From NCBI RefSeq assembly GCF_029873215.1, contig NZ_CP123620.1, positions 558,001 through 622,000 of the forward strand: DNA of 64,000 bases, read 5' to 3'. This stretch comes from Nocardioides sp. BP30. Lineage in GTDB: Bacteria; Actinomycetota; Actinomycetes; Propionibacteriales; Nocardioidaceae. Within the stretch, counting starts at the first letter, position 1; the number at the start of each line of letters is the position of its first letter. This document shows, piece after piece, positions 16,580 through 24,599 of the stretch. A model generated the notes under the pieces. The model was not told where the DNA came from. It saw only the letters and a list, made by a program, of their open reading frames with translations, and searched no databases. The translations under genes were made by a program, and so were the position numbers.

Positions 16580-17736
16580 ACGACTTCACCGAACCGGAGG
16601 AGCGCGTCGAGCTCCGCAAGGCCGTCGCGAAGCTGGCGAGCAAGTACGGCCAGGAGTACTTCCTGGCCAAGGCCCGCGCCGGCGAGAAGACGACCGACCT
16701 GTGGCTGGAGCTGGCGAAGAACGGCTACCTCGGCGTCAACCTCCCCGAGGAGTACGGCGGCGGCGGTGGCGGCCTCGGCGACATCGCGGCCGTGCTGGAG
16801 GAGGTGGGCACGGCCGGTTGCCCGCTGTTGCTGATGGTGGTCAGCCCGGCGATCTGCGGCACCGTGCTCATGAAGTACGGGACCGAGGAGCAGAAGCAGC
16901 GTTGGCTGCCCGGCATCGCCGACGGCACCGGGACGATGGCGTTCGCCATCACCGAGCCCGACGCCGGCACCAACTCGCACAACATCACCACCACCGCCCG
17001 CCGCGACGGCGACGGCTGGGTGCTCAACGGCCGCAAGATCTACATCTCCGGCCTCGACGAGTCCCAGAACGTGCTGGTCGTCGCCCGGACCGAGGACTCC
17101 AGGACGGGGAAGCTGAAGCCGTGCCTGTTCGTCGTGCCGACGGACGCGCCCGGCTTCACCTTCACCCCGATCCCGATGGAGTTCGTCTCCCCGGAGTTGC
17201 AGTTCCAGGTGTTCATCGACGACGTCCGGCTGCCGGCCGACGCCCTGGTCGGGAACGAGGACGGCGGGCTGGTGCAGCTCTTCGCCGGGCTGAACCCCGA
17301 GCGGGTGATGGCGGCCTCCTTCGCGACCGGCCTGGCCCGCTTCGCGCTGGGCAAGGCGGCCGCCTACGCCCAGGAGCGCACCGTGTTCAACGGCCCGATC
17401 GGCACGCACCAGGCCATCGCCCACCCGCTGGCGCAGGCGCACATCCAGGTCGAGCTGGCTCGGCTGATGACCCAGAAGGCCGCGGCGCTGGTCGACGCCG
17501 GCGAGGACCTGGCCGCCGGCGAGGCCGCCAACATGGCCAAGTACGCCGCGGGCGAGGCCTCCTGCTTCGCCGTCGACACAGCGGTGCACACCTTCGGCGG
17601 CAACGGCCTGACCCAGGAGTACGGGATGGGTGCGCTGGTGGCGGCATCGCGGGTGATGCGGATCGCACCGGTGAGCAAGGAGATGATCCTCAACTTCGTC
17701 GCGATGCACTCGCTCGGGTTGCCGAAGTCGTACTGA
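16576..17736 (+). CDS. Acyl-CoA dehydrogenase (second in operon)
   Basis: A 386-residue acyl-CoA dehydrogenase, coupled by ATGA to the carboxylase alpha gene. FAITEPDAGTNSHNITTTARRDGDGWVLNGRKIYISG is the flavin/substrate signature, and HTFGGNGLTQEYGMGALVAASRVMRIAPVSKEMILNFVAMHSLGLPKSY is the C-terminal region. It is clearly different from the first dehydrogenase in the operon, so the two probably act on different intermediates. A hairpin 41 bp after the stop closes the operon. Confidence 0.93.
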   Translation: MNDFTEPEERVELRKAVAKLASKYGQEYFLAKARAGEKTTDLWLELAKNGYLGVNLPEEYGGGGGGLGDIAAVLEEVGTAGCPLLLMVVSPAICGTVLMKYGTEEQKQRWLPGIADGTGTMAFAITEPDAGTNSHNITTTARRDGDGWVLNGRKIYISGLDESQNVLVVARTEDSRTGKLKPCLFVVPTDAPGFTFTPIPMEFVSPELQFQVFIDDVRLPADALVGNEDGGLVQLFAGLNPERVMAASFATGLARFALGKAAAYAQERTVFNGPIGTHQAIAHPLAQAHIQVELARLMTQKAAALVDAGEDLAAGEAANMAKYAAGEASCFAVDTAVHTFGGNGLTQEYGMGALVAASRVMRIAPVSKEMILNFVAMHSLGLPKSY

Positions 17737-17776
17737 TGGGCGCGCCGCCCCCGTCCGAAGCGCCTCGTGCGGTCCC

Positions 17777-17794
17777 TCGAGCGATACCGCTCGA
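17777..17794 (+). terminator. Hairpin after the acyl-CoA catabolic operon
   Basis: TCGAGCG-ATAC-CGCTCGA is a perfect 7-bp stem with a 4-base loop, placed 41 bp after the last dehydrogenase stop and before the next gene's promoter. It has no T-tract. It is weaker than the other terminators called here. Confidence 0.5.
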
Positions 17795-17837
17795 CGCCAC
17801 TCCGCCGCGCGTCTAGGGCGGGGTGCCCTCTTGCGCT

Positions 17838-17843
17838 TAACCT
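17838..17843 (+). promoter_or_regulatory. -10 element of a leaderless transcript (brkB-like gene)
   Basis: TAACCT lies exactly six bases before the GTG start at 17850, with no Shine-Dalgarno sequence between. This fits a leaderless mRNA, which is frequent in actinobacteria. No convincing -35 is seen. Confidence 0.5.
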
Positions 17844-17849
17844 GCTCCC

Positions 17850-18950
17850 GTGGCGGGCGTGGTGCAGACACTGGACCGCGCGCAGCGGCGGTTCACTCCG
17901 GTGTCGTTCCCGCTCGGCGTGATCTACAAGTTCTTCGACGACCAGGGCAACTACCTGGCCGCGATCGTGACGTACTACGCCTTCATCGCGATCTTCCCGC
18001 TGCTGCTGCTCGGCTCCTCGATCCTCGGCTTCCTGTTGCAGGGCAACCCGCACCTGCAGGAGGAGGTGCTGAACTCGGCGTTGCGGCAGTTCCCCATCAT
18101 CGGCGACGAGCTGGGCCGCCAGGAGCTGCACGGCTCGACGGGAGCGATCGTCGTCGGCGGGCTGACGGCGACGTACGGCGCCATGGGGCTGGGCCAGGCC
18201 ATCCAGAACACCGTCAACACCGCCTGGTCGGTGCCGCGCAACAGCCGGCCCAACCCGATCCTGCTGCGGCTGCGCTCGCTGGTGCTGCTGGCCACCGCGG
18301 GCGGTGCGGTGCTCGGCGTCTCGGTCCTCGCCACCGTCGGCTCGCAGACCAACGTGATCCGCTCGCACGACACCGTCTGGCTGCGCTGGGCGATCCAGCT
18401 CGGGTCGTTCCTGATCATCGGGGCGATGCTCACCCTGCTGTTCCGGCTCGCCACCACCCGTGACCACGCGCTGCGCAACGCGGCGCCCGGCGCGTTCACC
18501 CTGGCACTGATGTGGCAGTCGCTGCAGTGGATCGGTGCCTACTACGTCCAGCACGTGATCCAGGCGACCAGCGGAGGCGTCAACAAGACCTTCGCCCTGG
18601 TCCTGGGCCTGATCGGGCTGCTCTACATCGCCTCGGTGATGGGTGTGTTGGGGATCGAGGTCAACGTCGTGATCGCCCGCCGGCTCTGGCCGCGGGCGCT
18701 CCTGACCCCGTTCACCGACCAGGTCGACCTGACCGAGGCCGACCGGCGCGCGTACGCCGGCTACGCGCTGATGCAGCGCCACAAGGGCTTCGAGACCGTC
18801 GCTGTGACCTTCGACGGTCGCGACGGCCACACCCACGAGATCGTGATGGATCCGTCCTGGCTGGCCAAGACCCGCCGGATCCGGATCCGACGCGACGACT
18901 TCGTGGACGACCCGCGGAGCACGGATCAGGACGAGGATCCCGAGGCCTGA
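17850..18950 (+). CDS. YihY/BrkB-family inner-membrane protein
   Basis: A 366-residue membrane protein of the YihY/virulence factor BrkB family, with about six hydrophobic helices. Family features include KFFDDQGNYLAAIVTYYAFIAIFPLLLL near the N-terminus, GLTATYGAMGLGQAIQNTVNTAWSVPRNSRPNP in the middle and SVMGVLGIEVNVVIARRLWPRALL near the last helix. The family's biochemical role is unsettled; transporter-like functions have been proposed. The C-terminal 80 residues are soluble, charged and less conserved. It has its own putative leaderless promoter. Confidence 0.9.
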   Translation: MAGVVQTLDRAQRRFTPVSFPLGVIYKFFDDQGNYLAAIVTYYAFIAIFPLLLLGSSILGFLLQGNPHLQEEVLNSALRQFPIIGDELGRQELHGSTGAIVVGGLTATYGAMGLGQAIQNTVNTAWSVPRNSRPNPILLRLRSLVLLATAGGAVLGVSVLATVGSQTNVIRSHDTVWLRWAIQLGSFLIIGAMLTLLFRLATTRDHALRNAAPGAFTLALMWQSLQWIGAYYVQHVIQATSGGVNKTFALVLGLIGLLYIASVMGVLGIEVNVVIARRLWPRALLTPFTDQVDLTEADRRAYAGYALMQRHKGFETVAVTFDGRDGHTHEIVMDPSWLAKTRRIRIRRDDFVDDPRSTDQDEDPEA

Positions 18951-18965
18951 GCCGGGCCCGGGCGC

Positions 18966-18971
18966 TACGGT
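18966..18971 (+). promoter_or_regulatory. -10 element of a leaderless transcript (enoyl-CoA hydratase gene)
   Basis: TACGGT stands exactly six bases before the ATG at 18978, and no ribosome site is present. Same geometry as at 17838 and 22124. Confidence 0.45.
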
Positions 18972-18977
18972 GCTGGG

Positions 18978-19751
18978 ATGACCGAGCAGCCGACGCGATC
19001 CGAGCTGGTCCACTACGAGGTGGTCGACGCGATCGCCACCGTGACCCTGGACTCCCCGCACAACCGCAACGCGCTCTCGGCCCAGTTGATCGGCGAGCTC
19101 ATCGAGCGGTTGGAGCGCGCGGAGGCCGACGACGCGGTCAAGGTGGTCGTGCTGGCGGCCACCGGGGCCGTCTTCTGCTCCGGCGCCGACCTGTCCGAGG
19201 CCTCGGCCGGAGCGCCGGGGGACGCCGCCCAGGGGCCCCGCGCGATCGTGCGGCTGCAGCGGTTGATCGTCAGCCACGCCAAGCCGGTGATCTGTCGGGT
19301 GCAGGGAGCCGTCCGGGCCGGTGGGATCGGGCTGGTCGCTGCGGCGGACGTCGCCGTCGCCGCCGACACGGCGAGCTTCGCGCTCACCGAGGTGAAGCTC
19401 GGCCTGGCGCCGGCCGCCATCTCGCTGACGGTGCTACAGCGGCTGAGCTCGCGCGCCGCGGCGTACACCTTCCTGACCGGGGAGAGGTTCGGCGCCGCCG
19501 ACGCGGCCAGCATGGGGTTGGTCACCAGTGCCGTCGCCGCCGAGGATCTCGACACCGAGGTCGCCCGGATCGGTGCCGAGCTGGTCACCGGCTCGGCACA
19601 GGGCCTGCGGGAGACCAAGCGGCTCCTCAACAGCGATCTGCTCGCGGGGATCGACGCCCGCGCCGAGGAGGTCACCGAGCTCTCGGCGCGGCTGTTCGGC
19701 TCCGATGCCGCCCGCGAGGCGATGCTGGCCTTCCTCGCCCGCGGGAAGTAG
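18978..19751 (+). CDS. Enoyl-CoA hydratase/isomerase family protein
   Basis: A 257-residue crotonase-fold protein. LDSPHNRNALSAQLIGEL, the first oxyanion-hole segment AVFCSGADLSEA and the second, VQGAVRAGGIGLVAAADVAVAADTASFALTEVKLGLAPAAIS, are typical. The glutamate of the second segment (TEVKLGL) is present. The second catalytic acid of true hydratases is less certain. It could hydrate or isomerise enoyl-CoA products of the nearby dehydrogenases, but it has its own promoter and does not sit in their operon. Confidence 0.92.
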   Translation: MTEQPTRSELVHYEVVDAIATVTLDSPHNRNALSAQLIGELIERLERAEADDAVKVVVLAATGAVFCSGADLSEASAGAPGDAAQGPRAIVRLQRLIVSHAKPVICRVQGAVRAGGIGLVAAADVAVAADTASFALTEVKLGLAPAAISLTVLQRLSSRAAAYTFLTGERFGAADAASMGLVTSAVAAEDLDTEVARIGAELVTGSAQGLRETKRLLNSDLLAGIDARAEEVTELSARLFGSDAAREAMLAFLARGK

Positions 19752-19817
19752 GGCGGCGGGTCAACCCTCAGCCACTGCCGGTAGAGTTCTCTGCTTGCCG
19801 TCCGCGACCGGGCGGCG

Positions 19818-22028
19818 ATGGCGCGAGACGTGGAGAACACAGCGTTGAGTGAGGATCTGGTCCAGCACGAGATCGGCCGCGAGCAGGAGTTCGTGGACCG
19901 GGTCTACGTCCAGCTGGAGGAGTCGGCGCGAGCGGCGCAGGAGCTCGCCCGGGAGGGGCAGGCACGGGGCCGGCTCGGCCACGAGGGTGGCCTCGTCGAG
20001 CGGGACGCGATGGTCTTCCAGGCCGCCCGTCGGATCGCCCAGCTGGACGCGGCCCACGAGGGCCTGGTCTTCGGCCGGCTCGACATGGACCCGGAGTTCG
20101 ACCACGAGCCGCGCTACATCGGCCGGATCGGTCTGCGCGACGAGAACCGCGACTCGCTGCTGATCGACTGGCGGGCGCCCGCCGCGGCGGTGTTCTACCA
20201 GGCGACGGCCGCCGAGCCGCAGCGCGTCGTACGCCGCCGGGTGCTGCGCAACGAGGGTCGCACCGTCGTCGGGGTGGAGGACGAGCTCCTCGACGACTCG
20301 ATCGACACCGAGCTGCCGATCGTGGGCGAGGGCGCCCTGATGGCCCAGCTCTCCCGCGCCCGCGATCGGACGATGCACTCGATCGTCGCCACCATCCAGG
20401 CCGAGCAGGACAAGGCGATCCGCGCGCCCGCCAAGGGGGTCGTGTCGATCTCCGGCGGCCCCGGCGTGGGCAAGACCGTGGTCGCGCTGCACCGCGCCGC
20501 CTACCTGCTCTACACCGACCGCCGCAGGTACGAGACCGGCGGCGTGCTCGTCGTCGGTCCCTCCGGCGTGTTCATGAACTACATCGCCCGCGTGCTGCCG
20601 AGTCTCGGCGAGACGGCCGTGGCGCTGCGCTCGCTCGGCGAGGTCGTGGACGGGGTCCGTGCGACCCGGCACGACGAGCCGGCCGTGGCCGAGATCAAGG
20701 GCTCGGCCCGGATGGCCGAGGTGCTGCGGCGTACCGCACGCCAGCAGGTGCCCGGCTCGCCGGGAGAGTTCCGGATCTTCTACCGCGACGACGTGCTCGC
20801 GCTGGACCGCGGTCGGCTCGGACAGCTCCGTCGCCAGCTGATGGGCGGAGGTCGCCGCAACCAGCAGATCCGGCGGGTGCCCCAAGCCCTGCTCGACGTG
20901 CTCTGGCGTCAGGTCCGCGGCGAGCGGGGCCGGGAGCGCGGCAAGGAGGCGTTCGAGGACGAGCTGCTCGACAACGCCACCTTCCTGGACTTCGTGCACG
21001 CCTGGTGGCCGCCGCTGGAGGCGCGCACGGTCCTGGGGTGGCTGCGTGATCCCGAGATGCTCGCTCGGGTCTCCGATCAGATCCTGAGCAGCGACGAGCA
21101 GGCGCTGCTCATCAAGTCGTGGGCCTCGGCGGCCCCGACGGCGACCGGTGCCGACGACCTCGCCATCGACGACATCCCGTTGCTCGACGAGCTGCGCTAC
21201 GCGATCGGCGACGTGCCGGAGACGGCCGCCGACGAGCGCGACGAGGAGCTGGGCATCAACGTCCAGGAGCTGATGACCGCCGCCGACCGCGAGTTCGCCA
21301 GCGGGCCGGGCTGGCGCGCCCCGACGTACCGGATCGACGACGACCCCTACGCGCACGTGCTCGTCGACGAGGCCCAGGACCTCACCCCGATGCAGTGGCG
21401 GATGGTGGGCCGGCGCGGCCGCACCGCCTCGTGGACGATCGTCGGCGACCCGGCGCAGTCCTCGTGGCCGATCCCCGCCGAGGCGGCCGCGGCGCGCGCC
21501 GCGGCGCTCGAGGGCAAGCCGGTGCACGAGTTCCACCTCTCGACGAACTATCGCAACAGCGCCGAGATCTACCAGTACGCCGCGGCCTACGCGGCTCGCG
21601 TCGGCCTCGACGCCGACCTGCCGACGGCTGTCCGCTCGACGGGCGAGTCGCCGGTGGAGCTCGTCGGCGTACCCGATCTCGAGGCGGCCGTCCGGGCGGA
21701 GGTCGTCCGGCTCGCCGGGGCCGTGTCGGGCACCGTCGGCATCGTGGTGCCGGTCGCGCGGCGCGGCGAGGTCAATGGCTGGCTCGCGTCCTGGCCCGAG
21801 GTGGCCGACCAGGCTCCGGGAGCTGTGGCAGCGGCCCGCAACGCCGATTCCGTGCCCAGCGGCGAGGACCGGATCGTGGTCCTCACCGGGCTGGACACCA
21901 AGGGCCTGGAGTTCGACGCGATCGTGGTGGTGCGCCCGCAGGAGATCGAGGACGAGTCCCCGACCGGCCGGGCGACGCTCTACGTCGTGCTGACCCGAGC
22001 CACGCAACTGCTCACCACGATCGCCTGA
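19818..22028 (+). CDS. helD: HelD-like UvrD-type helicase / RNA polymerase recycling factor
   Basis: A 736-residue superfamily-1 helicase-like protein with an N-terminal coiled-coil arm (EQEFVDRVYVQLEESARAAQELAREGQARG). Walker A is GGPGVGKT (about 213-220), the motif II region is HVLVDEAQDLTPMQWRM, then STNYRNSAEIY, LTGLDTKGLEFDAIVVV and YVVLTRAT. This arrangement is that of actinobacterial HelD, which removes stalled RNA polymerase from DNA (established for the family). A TAGAGT -10 lies at 19782-19787. ATG 19818 has no clear ribosome site; TTG 19845 is an alternative. A strong hairpin follows the gene. Confidence 0.9.
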   Translation: MARDVENTALSEDLVQHEIGREQEFVDRVYVQLEESARAAQELAREGQARGRLGHEGGLVERDAMVFQAARRIAQLDAAHEGLVFGRLDMDPEFDHEPRYIGRIGLRDENRDSLLIDWRAPAAAVFYQATAAEPQRVVRRRVLRNEGRTVVGVEDELLDDSIDTELPIVGEGALMAQLSRARDRTMHSIVATIQAEQDKAIRAPAKGVVSISGGPGVGKTVVALHRAAYLLYTDRRRYETGGVLVVGPSGVFMNYIARVLPSLGETAVALRSLGEVVDGVRATRHDEPAVAEIKGSARMAEVLRRTARQQVPGSPGEFRIFYRDDVLALDRGRLGQLRRQLMGGGRRNQQIRRVPQALLDVLWRQVRGERGRERGKEAFEDELLDNATFLDFVHAWWPPLEARTVLGWLRDPEMLARVSDQILSSDEQALLIKSWASAAPTATGADDLAIDDIPLLDELRYAIGDVPETAADERDEELGINVQELMTAADREFASGPGWRAPTYRIDDDPYAHVLVDEAQDLTPMQWRMVGRRGRTASWTIVGDPAQSSWPIPAEAAAARAAALEGKPVHEFHLSTNYRNSAEIYQYAAAYAARVGLDADLPTAVRSTGESPVELVGVPDLEAAVRAEVVRLAGAVSGTVGIVVPVARRGEVNGWLASWPEVADQAPGAVAAARNADSVPSGEDRIVVLTGLDTKGLEFDAIVVVRPQEIEDESPTGRATLYVVLTRATQLLTTIA

Positions 22029-22029
22029 T

Positions 22030-22060
22030 CCTCGACCGCGAGGAGGGCCTCGCGTCGAGG
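22030..22060 (+). terminator. Hairpin terminator after helD
   Basis: CCTCGA(C)CGCGAGG pairs with CCTCGCGTCGAGG across an AGGG loop: a 13-bp stem with a single bulged C, starting two bases after the stop codon. Confidence 0.75.
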
Positions 22061-22123
22061 ACCCGGATCTGCCGGCGAGGCACGAGGCGTGGAATGCGGT
22101 CGCAGCACGCGGATCGGGATCGT

Positions 22124-22129
22124 TAGCCT
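22124..22129 (+). promoter_or_regulatory. -10 element of a leaderless transcript (chorismate cluster)
   Basis: TAGCCT lies exactly six bases before ATG 22136, with no ribosome site in between. It probably drives the whole coupled phzE-type/pabA/pabB operon. Confidence 0.55.
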
Positions 22130-22135
22130 TGCCCC

Positions 22136-24055
22136 ATGACGACCCACACCGATGCCCGGACCGCGATCGAGGCGATCACGGGGCATGAGGCGTGGGCCAT
22201 CATCCGGCGCTCCACCCGGGCGGGCGACCGCGACACCGTCGGCATCATCGGTGGCCGCCGCTGGGAGGCCGACTCGATCCTCGACGTGCCCCTCGAGACC
22301 GGTACGCCGGGCGAGGGTCACGTGGCGGACCGGCTCGTCGCCGTCCCGTTCCGCCAGGTGGCCGAGCGTGGCTTCGAGGCGCACGACGACGGCACCCCGC
22401 TGGTCGTCGTCGACATCGCCGAGGAGCACGAGTTCTCCGTGGCCGAGGTGGTCGCGGCGATCGACGAGCAGGACGTGACGTTCACCGACCGCGGCGGCTT
22501 CGAGACCTCGGACGAGGAGTACGAGAAGATCGTCCGCGGCATCATCGAGGACGAGATCGGCCAGGGCGAGGGCGCGAACCTGGTCATCGGTCGGCACTAC
22601 CGGGCCGACGTGGCCGACTGGGACACCGCCAAGGCGCTCGCCGTCTTCCGCCGTCTGCTCGAGCGCGAGCGGGGCGCGTACTGGACCTACGTCTTCTTCA
22701 CCGGCGACCGCTACCTGATCGGCGCCTCGCCGGAGCGGCACGTCTCGGTGCGGGGCGGCGACGTACGGATGAACCCCATCTCCGGGACGTTCCGGCTGCC
22801 GGCGGGGTCGAGCGGCGACGGCGCTGCCGAGCTCAAGCCGCAGCTGCTGGAGTTCCTGCGCGACGAGAAGGAGATCTACGAGCTCTTCATGGTCGTGGAC
22901 GAGGAGCTCAAGATGATGTGCGACATCTGCACCGAGGGCGGCCAGGTGCTCGGCCCGTTCCTCAAGCCGATGTCGCGGCTGATCCACACCGAGTACCTGC
23001 TCGCCGGTCGCTCCACCCGCGACCCGCGCGAGATCCTGCGCGACACGATGTACGCCGCCACCGTCACCGGCTCGCCGGTGGAGAACGCCTGCCGGTTGAT
23101 CAAGGCCTACGAGCCCGAGGGCCGCGGCTACTACGGTGCGGCGCTGGCGATCCTGGGCCGCGACGAGGCCGGCGAGCCGGTGGTCGACAGCCCGATCGTG
23201 ATCCGCACCGCCGACGTCTCGCTCGACGGCCGGCTCAAGGTGAGCGCCGGGGCGACGCTGGTGCGCGACAGCGACCCGGCCTACGAGGTCGCCGAGACGC
23301 ATGCCAAGGCCGGCGGGATCCTCGGCGCCTTCGGCCTGGTCGCGCCGGCCCCCGCCTCGACCGTGAACGTGGCCGAGCTGGTGGTGGACGAGGACGTGCT
23401 GATCGAGCTCAACGCCCGCAACCGGCGGCTCTCCTCGTTCTGGCTCGCCGACCAGCGCGGATCCGCGCCGGACCCGCGGCTGCGGGGCAGGCACGCGGTC
23501 ATCCTCGACGGCGAGGACGACTTCGTGAACATGCTGCGCCATATCCTCGGCGTCCTCGGCATGACCTCCAGCGTGGTGCGGCACGAGGCCTACCGTCCCG
23601 GCGTCTTCGACGGTGCCGACCTGGTGATCGTCGGGCCCGGCCCGGGCGACCCGCGCGATGACGCGGACCCGAAGATGGCGCAGCTGCGCGCTGCTGTCGA
23701 CGAGCTGCTGGCCTCCCAGCGGCCGTTCCTCGCGGTGTGTCTCGGCCACCAGGCGCTGTGCCACCAGCTCGGCTTCGGCCTGAGCTACAAGGACATCGTC
23801 TTCCAGGGCACCCAGTCGCCGATCTCGCTGAGCGGCCACACCGAGCGGGTGGGGTTCTACAACACCTTCGTCGGCCGGGTCGGTGCCGCCGAGCTGCCGG
23901 CGGGCATCAGCGTCGACGCCGATCCCGAGTCGGGCGACATCCACGCGCTGCGTGGACCGCACTACCGCGGCATCCAGTTCCATGCCGAGTCCATCCTGAC
24001 CGAGCGCGGGTACGACATCCTGCACGACCTGGTCAGTGGTCTTCTCCTCGACTGA
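22136..24055 (+). CDS. PhzE-type anthranilate/ADIC synthase (fused synthase + glutaminase)
   Basis: A 639-residue fusion. Residues 1 to about 420 form the chorismate-binding synthase domain, with MNPISGTFRLPAG, VVDEELKMMCDIC, YAATVTGSPVENACRLIKAYEPEGRGYYG and KAGGILGAFG. About 445-635 is a class-I glutamine amidotransferase with nucleophile AVCLGHQAL (Cys about 536) and QFHAESILTE. The MNPISGT signature and one-chain layout are those of PhzE/SgcD-like enzymes, which make 2-amino-2-deoxyisochorismate, rather than TrpE. Whether it stops at ADIC or goes on to anthranilate cannot be told. No other phenazine gene is present in the window. Confidence 0.9.
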   Translation: MTTHTDARTAIEAITGHEAWAIIRRSTRAGDRDTVGIIGGRRWEADSILDVPLETGTPGEGHVADRLVAVPFRQVAERGFEAHDDGTPLVVVDIAEEHEFSVAEVVAAIDEQDVTFTDRGGFETSDEEYEKIVRGIIEDEIGQGEGANLVIGRHYRADVADWDTAKALAVFRRLLERERGAYWTYVFFTGDRYLIGASPERHVSVRGGDVRMNPISGTFRLPAGSSGDGAAELKPQLLEFLRDEKEIYELFMVVDEELKMMCDICTEGGQVLGPFLKPMSRLIHTEYLLAGRSTRDPREILRDTMYAATVTGSPVENACRLIKAYEPEGRGYYGAALAILGRDEAGEPVVDSPIVIRTADVSLDGRLKVSAGATLVRDSDPAYEVAETHAKAGGILGAFGLVAPAPASTVNVAELVVDEDVLIELNARNRRLSSFWLADQRGSAPDPRLRGRHAVILDGEDDFVNMLRHILGVLGMTSSVVRHEAYRPGVFDGADLVIVGPGPGDPRDDADPKMAQLRAAVDELLASQRPFLAVCLGHQALCHQLGFGLSYKDIVFQGTQSPISLSGHTERVGFYNTFVGRVGAAELPAGISVDADPESGDIHALRGPHYRGIQFHAESILTERGYDILHDLVSGLLLD

Positions 24056-24599
24056 GCGGGTGGTGGTGATCGACCACCACGACTCCTACACGTGGAACCT
24101 GGCCCACCTGGTCGCCGCTGTCACCGGGGCACTGCCGGACGTCGTCGCGCACGACGCGGTGGTACCGGCCGACCTCGACGGCTTCTCGCACGTGGTGCTC
24201 TCGCCGGGCCCCGGACACCCGGACGAGTACGACTGGTCAGTGCTCGACCTGGGGCTTCCGGTGCTCGGCGTGTGCCTGGGGATGCAGGGATTGGTGACCC
24301 ACCTGGGCGGCACCGTCGAGCGTGCCAGGCCGGCGCACGGCGAGGTCGCGCGGATCGGCCACGACGGTCGCGGCGTGTTCAGCGGGCTGCCGCAGGGCCT
24401 GCGTGCGGTCCGCTACCACTCGCTGGTGGCCGGCGAGGTCACCGGCAGCCTGGAGGTGAGCGCCCGCGCCGAGGACGGCACGGTGATGGGGGTGCGGCAT
24501 CGTCGCCTGCCGCTGGAGGGCGTGCAGTTCCACCCCGAGTCGATCCTCTCCGAGTACGGCGAGGCCATCGTCGCCACCTTCCTCACCGGTGTGCGATGA
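24036..24599 (+). CDS. pabA: Aminodeoxychorismate synthase glutaminase subunit
   Basis: A 187-residue class-I glutamine amidotransferase of the PabA/TrpG type: VVIDHHDSYTWNLAHLV, LSPGPGHPDEYDW, nucleophile LGVCLGMQGLVTHLGG and the His/Glu pair in VQFHPESILSEYG. GTG 24036 overlaps the preceding gene by 20 bp; GTG 24060, just after the upstream stop, is an alternative that keeps the whole domain. It should supply ammonia to the PabB-like synthase coupled downstream. It is a second glutaminase in the operon, in addition to the one fused to the PhzE-type protein. Confidence 0.9.
   Translation: MVFSSTERVVVIDHHDSYTWNLAHLVAAVTGALPDVVAHDAVVPADLDGFSHVVLSPGPGHPDEYDWSVLDLGLPVLGVCLGMQGLVTHLGGTVERARPAHGEVARIGHDGRGVFSGLPQGLRAVRYHSLVAGEVTGSLEVSARAEDGTVMGVRHRRLPLEGVQFHPESILSEYGEAIVATFLTGVR

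Noticed and set aside
22136..24055. Full phenazine biosynthesis cluster implied by the PhzE-type gene
   Set aside because: No phzA/B, D, F or G homologue is present on either side, so only the single enzyme is called.
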